This document shows, piece after piece, positions 60,659-64,000 of a stretch of DNA of 64,000 bases. Every line of letters begins with the position of its first letter. Within the stretch, counting starts at the first letter, position 1. Position numbers and translations under genes: made by a program. The notes under the pieces were generated by a model that was not told the DNA's origin, did not search any database, and worked only from the letters and a program-made list of their open reading frames with translations. The stretch is from DASRQK01 sp964436635 (GTDB lineage: Bacteria; Bacteroidota; Bacteroidia; Sphingobacteriales; Sphingobacteriaceae): the NCBI GenBank assembly GCA_964436635.1, contig CAYTDM010000008.1, positions 13,406 through 77,405 of the forward strand, given 5' to 3'.

Positions 60659-61417
60659 ATGAATAAAATCGCATTCATTACAGGCGCCAGCGCAGGAATC
60701 GGAGAAGCATGTGCGAAAACACTTGCGCAAGAAGGGTATCAACTAATCTTAGCTGCTCGGAGAAAAGAACGACTGGAAGCCCTGGCGGACGAGTTAAAAG
60801 AAAAATTTCAAACGGCCTCGTATTTAATTGAATTGGATGTACGAGATAGGCATGCTGTCGAGGAAGCCGTGCAGTCCTTGCCATCAGAATGGAGAAACAT
60901 CGCTGTGTTGATTAATAATGCGGGATTAAGCCAAGGATTAGACCCCATTCAAACCGGAGATTTAGATGATTGGGACCGAATGATCGACACCAACATTAAA
61001 GGCTTGCTGTATGTAACACGTGCGATCACACCGCTTATGATAGAAAATAACGCAGGTCACATTATTAACATTGGATCCATTGCGGGCAAAGAAGTGTACC
61101 CAAATGGAAACGTGTATTGTGCCACCAAACATGCCGTAGATGCCTTATCTAAAGGCATGCGCATCGACCTACTTTCACATGGAATCAAGGTTACCGCCAT
61201 TCACCCTGGCATGGTTGAAACCGAATTTTCTGTCGTCCGATTTAAAGGAGACCAAGATCGAGCAGATGCGGTTTACCATAATTTAGAGCCACTGATCGCT
61301 CAGGATATTGCAGACGCAGCGTGGTTTGCGATTTCAAGACCCGCGCACGTAAACATTAATGATCTATTGATTATGCCAACCATCCAAGCGAACTCGACCC
61401 AAATTTTAAGAAAATAA
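60659..61417 (+). CDS. Short-chain dehydrogenase/reductase, YdfG-like
   Basis: A 252-residue classical SDR from the ATG at 60659 (MNKIAFITGASAGIGEAC); the frame is open from 60620 but the extension is not conserved-looking. It has TGASAGIG, NNAGLSQG, the catalytic Ser in IGSIAG and YCATK (YxxxK), then PGMVETEF. It resembles YdfG/3-hydroxy-acid dehydrogenases that use NADP. The substrate is uncertain. It lies 16 bases upstream of the yqeY-like gene. Confidence 0.88.
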   Translation: MNKIAFITGASAGIGEACAKTLAQEGYQLILAARRKERLEALADELKEKFQTASYLIELDVRDRHAVEEAVQSLPSEWRNIAVLINNAGLSQGLDPIQTGDLDDWDRMIDTNIKGLLYVTRAITPLMIENNAGHIINIGSIAGKEVYPNGNVYCATKHAVDALSKGMRIDLLSHGIKVTAIHPGMVETEFSVVRFKGDQDRADAVYHNLEPLIAQDIADAAWFAISRPAHVNINDLLIMPTIQANSTQILRK

Positions 61418-61433
61418 CTAAAATTTATTAGAT

Positions 61434-61886
61434 ATGTCATTATTAAACACCATCGATCAAGATATAAAGGCAGCCATGCTGGCGAAAGATAATAAGCAAT
61501 TGCGTGGGTTACGCGCCATTAAAGCGGCTTTGCTCCTCGCAAAAACTGAAAAAGGTGCTGCCGAACATTTATCAGAAGAAGTAGAAATCAAAGTATTGCA
61601 ACGCTTAGTAAAACAACGCAAAGAATCAGCTGAAATTTACCAGCAACAGCAAAGAAATGATCTATATGACATTGAAATGGAGGAAATGGAAGTCATAGAA
61701 TCCTTCCTTCCTAAGCAAATGGACATCCAAGAATTAACCGAATTCATCAAAGGAATTATTTCCCAAGTGAATGCAACGGGGATCAAAGACATGGGAAAAG
61801 TAATGGGCCTTGCCAACCAACAATTAGCTGGCAAAGCCGATGGCAAAACCATTTCAGAAGTGGTAAAATCCTTATTGATGTCTTAA
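61434..61886 (+). CDS. GatB/YqeY domain protein
   Basis: A 150-residue YqeY-like protein: LLNTIDQDIKAAMLAKDNKQLRGLRAIKAALL, RLVKQRKESAEIYQQQ and a C-terminal domain related to the GatB tail (IKDMGKVMGLANQQLAGKADGKTISEVVKSLL). Such proteins may interact with tRNA or an amidotransferase, but the role is not established. It overlaps the convergent DUF3817 gene by 15 bases. Confidence 0.9.
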   Translation: MSLLNTIDQDIKAAMLAKDNKQLRGLRAIKAALLLAKTEKGAAEHLSEEVEIKVLQRLVKQRKESAEIYQQQQRNDLYDIEMEEMEVIESFLPKQMDIQELTEFIKGIISQVNATGIKDMGKVMGLANQQLAGKADGKTISEVVKSLLMS

Positions 61887-62222
61887 GGCCGCTTCACGCT
61901 CCTTTATTTCCTTCGTGAGCTTTTTGTCAACCCAAAAAGGAGCGAAAGGAATCAGAGAGGCACCGAAAAATACTGAAACCTTCTGAAAGGACCAGCCATA
62001 ACGGTTCCAACATAGGACCAGTAAATAAATAAAAGCAATTACGAGCGCGCCATGCAATGCCCCGACGTATCGAACGCCTAATGCTCCGAATTCAGGAGCA
62101 AAACTAGTGCGCTTCAATACAGAAAACATTAACAAGACAATCATCGAAATACCTTCGATTAACGCCAAGTTTCTAAAAATTTTTAATAATCCCAATTTTG
62201 GGGAAGTCGAAGTTGATTCCAT
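61872..62222 (-). CDS. DUF3817 small membrane protein
   Basis: A 116-residue protein with about three hydrophobic helices, starting after a short polar segment (LLKIFRNLALIEGISMIVLLM). The family blocks KIFRNLALIEGISMIVL and RYVGALHGALVIAFIYLL are visible. DUF3817 proteins are uncharacterised integral membrane proteins. Divergent from lpd, convergent with the YqeY-like gene. Confidence 0.85.
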   Translation of the reverse strand: MESTSTSPKLGLLKIFRNLALIEGISMIVLLMFSVLKRTSFAPEFGALGVRYVGALHGALVIAFIYLLVLCWNRYGWSFQKVSVFFGASLIPFAPFWVDKKLTKEIKEREAALRHQ

Positions 62223-62279
62223 GGCGCAAATAAATAAAATAAAAAGCGAAATAAAAATTGATTCTAAAGCCTTGACGCT

Positions 62280-62301
62280 ATCCTGACTTTTCTGTCAGGA
62301 T
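62280..62301. promoter_or_regulatory. Perfect 8-bp inverted repeat upstream of lpd
   Basis: ATCCTGAC-TTTTCT-GTCAGGAT ends 14 bases before the lpd -7 element, so it would overlap the -33 region. A T-rich stretch follows, so a terminator-like role is also possible, but no plus-strand gene ends just upstream. An operator is the better reading. Confidence 0.45.
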
Positions 62302-62315
62302 TTAGTTTTTTTCAT

Positions 62316-62323
62316 TACCTTTG
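62316..62323 (+). promoter_or_regulatory. -7 element (TACCTTTG) for lpd
   Basis: TACCTTTG fits TAnnTTTG, 38 bases before the lpd ATG. There is no TTG at 19 nt; the palindrome occupies that place. Confidence 0.5.
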
Positions 62324-62361
62324 TCTCGTTTAATTCGTACTATAGAATATACTTTATCCAT

Positions 62362-63750
62362 ATGAACTACGATATCATTGTCATTGGAAGTGGACCAGGC
62401 GGCTATGTAGCTGCGATCCGAGCTTCCCAATTAGGCTTTAAAACTGCGGTGATCGAAAAAGAATCCCTGGGAGGAATTTGCTTGAATTGGGGATGTATTC
62501 CTACCAAAGCGTTATTAAAAAGCGCACAAGTTTTTGAATATTTAAATCATGCAGAAGAATACGGCATTAAAGTGAATGGCGGAGAAGCGGATTTCAATGC
62601 GATCGTCAAACGCAGTAGAGGTGTCGCGGACGGCATGAGTAAAGGCATCCAATTCCTGATGAAAAAGAATAAAATCGACGTCATCATGGGAACCGCTAAA
62701 ATTAAAAAAGGTGGAAAAGTAGAGGTGAAAGCTACAGACGGATCTACCAAAGAATATACAGCAAAACACACCATTTTAGCGACAGGCGCACGTTCAAGAG
62801 AACTTCCTAACTTGAAACAAGACGGGAAAAAAATCATTGGCTACCGCCAAGCGATGAACCTGGATAAACAACCGGCATCCATCGTGGTCGTAGGTTCGGG
62901 TGCGATTGGAGTAGAATTCGCGTATTTCTACAATGCGATTGGCACCAAAGTAACCATCGTGGAATATGTAGATCGCATCGTTCCTGTTGAAGATGAAGAA
63001 GTTTCAAAACAATTAGAAAGAAGCTTAAAAAAGGCAGGCATTAATATCTTAACCGGCGCAGAAGTACAATCGGTAAATACAAGCGGAAAAAATTGCGCAG
63101 TGCAAATTAAAACAGCTAAAGGCACCGAGACGATTGAAGCAGAAGTGGTACTTTCAGCAGTTGGAATCGCTCCGAATATTGAGAATCTTGGCTTAGAAGA
63201 AGTCGGTGTAAAAGTGGATAAAGGGCGTGTGGCAGTGAACGAATATTACCAAACTTCCGTTCCGGGGGTGTACGCGATTGGTGACATCGTACCAGGTCAA
63301 GCTTTAGCGCACGTGGCATCTGCAGAAGGAATTTTATGTGTGGAGAAAATCAAAGGTTTACATGTAGAACCGATCGATTACAACAACATTCCTGGCTGTA
63401 CCTATTGCTCACCAGAAATCGCTTCAGTAGGTTACACGGAGAAAGCGGCGAAGGATGCTGGATACGAAATCAAAGTGGGTAAATTCCCATTCTCGGCATC
63501 CGGTAAAGCGAGTGCAGCTGGCGCAAAAGACGGTTTTGTGAAGGTAATTTTTGACGCAAAATACGGTGAATTATTAGGTGCGCACATGATCGGTGCAAAT
63601 GTCACTGAAATGATTGCGGAAATCGTATTGGCACGTAAATTAGAAACGACTGGCCACGAAATCATCAAAGCCATCCACCCACACCCAACCATGAGTGAGG
63701 CAGTCATGGAGGCTACGGCAGACGCATATGGTGAAGTAATTCACTTATAA
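62362..63750 (+). CDS. lpd: Dihydrolipoyl dehydrogenase
   Basis: E3 of 2-oxoacid dehydrogenase complexes and the glycine cleavage system; it reoxidises lipoamide and makes NADH. The 462-residue protein has the FAD fold VIGSGPGGYVAAIRASQLG, the redox disulphide GGICLNWGCIPTKALLK, the NAD fold VVGSGAIGVEFA and the C-terminal HPHPTMSEAVMEA with the active-site His. The E1 and E2 genes are not nearby. Monocistronic, with a promoter and a strong terminator. Confidence 0.96.
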   Translation: MNYDIIVIGSGPGGYVAAIRASQLGFKTAVIEKESLGGICLNWGCIPTKALLKSAQVFEYLNHAEEYGIKVNGGEADFNAIVKRSRGVADGMSKGIQFLMKKNKIDVIMGTAKIKKGGKVEVKATDGSTKEYTAKHTILATGARSRELPNLKQDGKKIIGYRQAMNLDKQPASIVVVGSGAIGVEFAYFYNAIGTKVTIVEYVDRIVPVEDEEVSKQLERSLKKAGINILTGAEVQSVNTSGKNCAVQIKTAKGTETIEAEVVLSAVGIAPNIENLGLEEVGVKVDKGRVAVNEYYQTSVPGVYAIGDIVPGQALAHVASAEGILCVEKIKGLHVEPIDYNNIPGCTYCSPEIASVGYTEKAAKDAGYEIKVGKFPFSASGKASAAGAKDGFVKVIFDAKYGELLGAHMIGANVTEMIAEIVLARKLETTGHEIIKAIHPHPTMSEAVMEATADAYGEVIHL

Positions 63751-63770
63751 GAAGAAATAAAATTCCCCAA

Positions 63771-63833
63771 GGGCAAATTGAAGAAGATGCTATCAAAAAA
63801 CAGGCATCAACAGTCAATTTGCCCTTTTCTTTT
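63771..63833 (+). terminator. Rho-independent terminator of lpd
   Basis: GGGCAAATTG pairs with CAATTTGCCC (10 bp) with an inner GATGC/GCATC stem, followed by TTTTCTTTT. Confidence 0.88.
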
Positions 63834-63845
63834 ATAAAGGGGTTT

Positions 63846-63885
63846 TGCGAAGCGAACAAACCCAAGAATTCTCTTCGCATTTTTT
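63846..63885 (+). terminator. Second terminator-like hairpin before rpsL
   Basis: TGCGAAG and CTTCGCA form a 7-bp stem followed by TTTTTT. An alternative GGGTTT/AAACCC pairing overlaps its left arm. It lies 12 bases after the first terminator and 12 bases before the rpsL promoter. Confidence 0.65.
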
Positions 63886-63896
63886 AAAGAAATCCC

Positions 63897-63927
63897 TTGA
63901 TAATCAAAAATAAACTACCTATCTTTG
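63897..63927 (+). promoter_or_regulatory. Promoter of rpsL (str operon)
   Basis: TTG (63897-63899), a 20-nt spacer and TATCTTTG (63920-63927) match the Bacteroidota consensus, 48 bases before the rpsL ATG. Confidence 0.8.
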
Positions 63928-63975
63928 CCCACCTTAAATAGATTTAGGATACATAAAATTAAATTAAAACACTAA

Positions 63976-64000
63976 ATGCCTACTATTCAACAATTAGTTA
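63976..64000 (+). CDS. rpsL: 30S ribosomal protein uS12 (5' end only, cut by window end)
   Basis: The last 25 bases start with ATG and encode MPTIQQLV, the near-invariant N-terminus of ribosomal protein S12. A consensus promoter lies just upstream, as expected for the head of the str operon. Only eight codons are visible, so the call rests on that signature and the promoter. Confidence 0.85.

Overview
The window is an ordinary chromosomal segment of a Bacteroidota bacterium, most probably a Cytophagales-type, respiring, menaquinone-using, meso-DAP-peptidoglycan organism. The pointers are: several promoters of the Bacteroidota type (TTG, 19-20 nt, TAnnTTTG), the dcw gene order of the phylum without ddl or murF, PorT-like and DUF3575-like outer membrane proteins, a TonB receptor with a carboxypeptidase-regulatory-like N-terminus, and a histone H1-like (Hc1) protein. 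Base composition looks like roughly 40% GC by eye and is even across the window. I see no IS element, prophage, CRISPR array, tRNA or rRNA gene.

Layout. 1-2632 (minus): plsC, a SIMPL-domain protein and a UPF0104-type membrane protein. 2690-6392 (plus): a lipocalin-like lipoprotein, rfbA and gmd (nucleotide-sugar synthesis) and a coiled-coil membrane protein. 6450-16990 (minus): a 1242-residue sensor kinase, then sdhC-sdhA-sdhB followed closely by an outer membrane protein, another small barrel protein and a secreted GHL10-type glycoside hydrolase. 17124-24997 (mixed): sdaA, msrA, a luciferase-like oxidoreductase, sucD, a SpoU methyltransferase, rpsT, gyrB and a Skp-like lipoprotein. 25142-28933 (minus): a TonB receptor with a DUF4374-type lipoprotein, resembling a xenosiderophore uptake pair. 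29073-30823 (minus): rpmH-rnpA-yidD-tsaB. 30969-33719: mscL, an orphan LuxR-type response regulator, a sugar isomerase-like protein and the histone-like gene. 33910-49856 (minus): the complete dcw cluster mraZ-rsmH-ftsL-ftsI-murE-mraY-murD-ftsW-murG-murC-ftsQ-ftsA-ftsZ. 50151-63750: aspS, a LutB-like protein, a membrane-anchored MutS-like ATPase, pcm, priA, DUF423, menaquinone methyltransferase with a PorT-like gene, an SDR, a YqeY-like protein, DUF3817 and lpd. The window ends eight codons into rpsL.

The genes mainly serve cell-wall synthesis and division (dcw cluster), central respiration (sdhCAB, sucD, lpd, menaquinone methylation), translation (rpsT, rpmH, rnpA, tsaB, aspS, rpsL), DNA topology and replication restart (gyrB, priA), and the outer membrane (Skp, PorT-like, TonB receptor).

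No new gene system is evident; the novel signals are non-coding. (1) At least five genes carry short tandem repeats that begin in the last codons plus stop codon and continue past it, with periods of 15, 18, 20, 21 and 21 nt. (2) A TTTTCCACATTC motif recurs in the two dcw intergenic gaps. (3) A textbook MraZ triple box lies upstream of mraZ. (4) Fur/PerR-like 7-1-7 palindromes lie upstream of both the TonB receptor operon and sdhCAB. (5) A tRNA acceptor/T-arm-like hairpin abuts the sdh palindrome.
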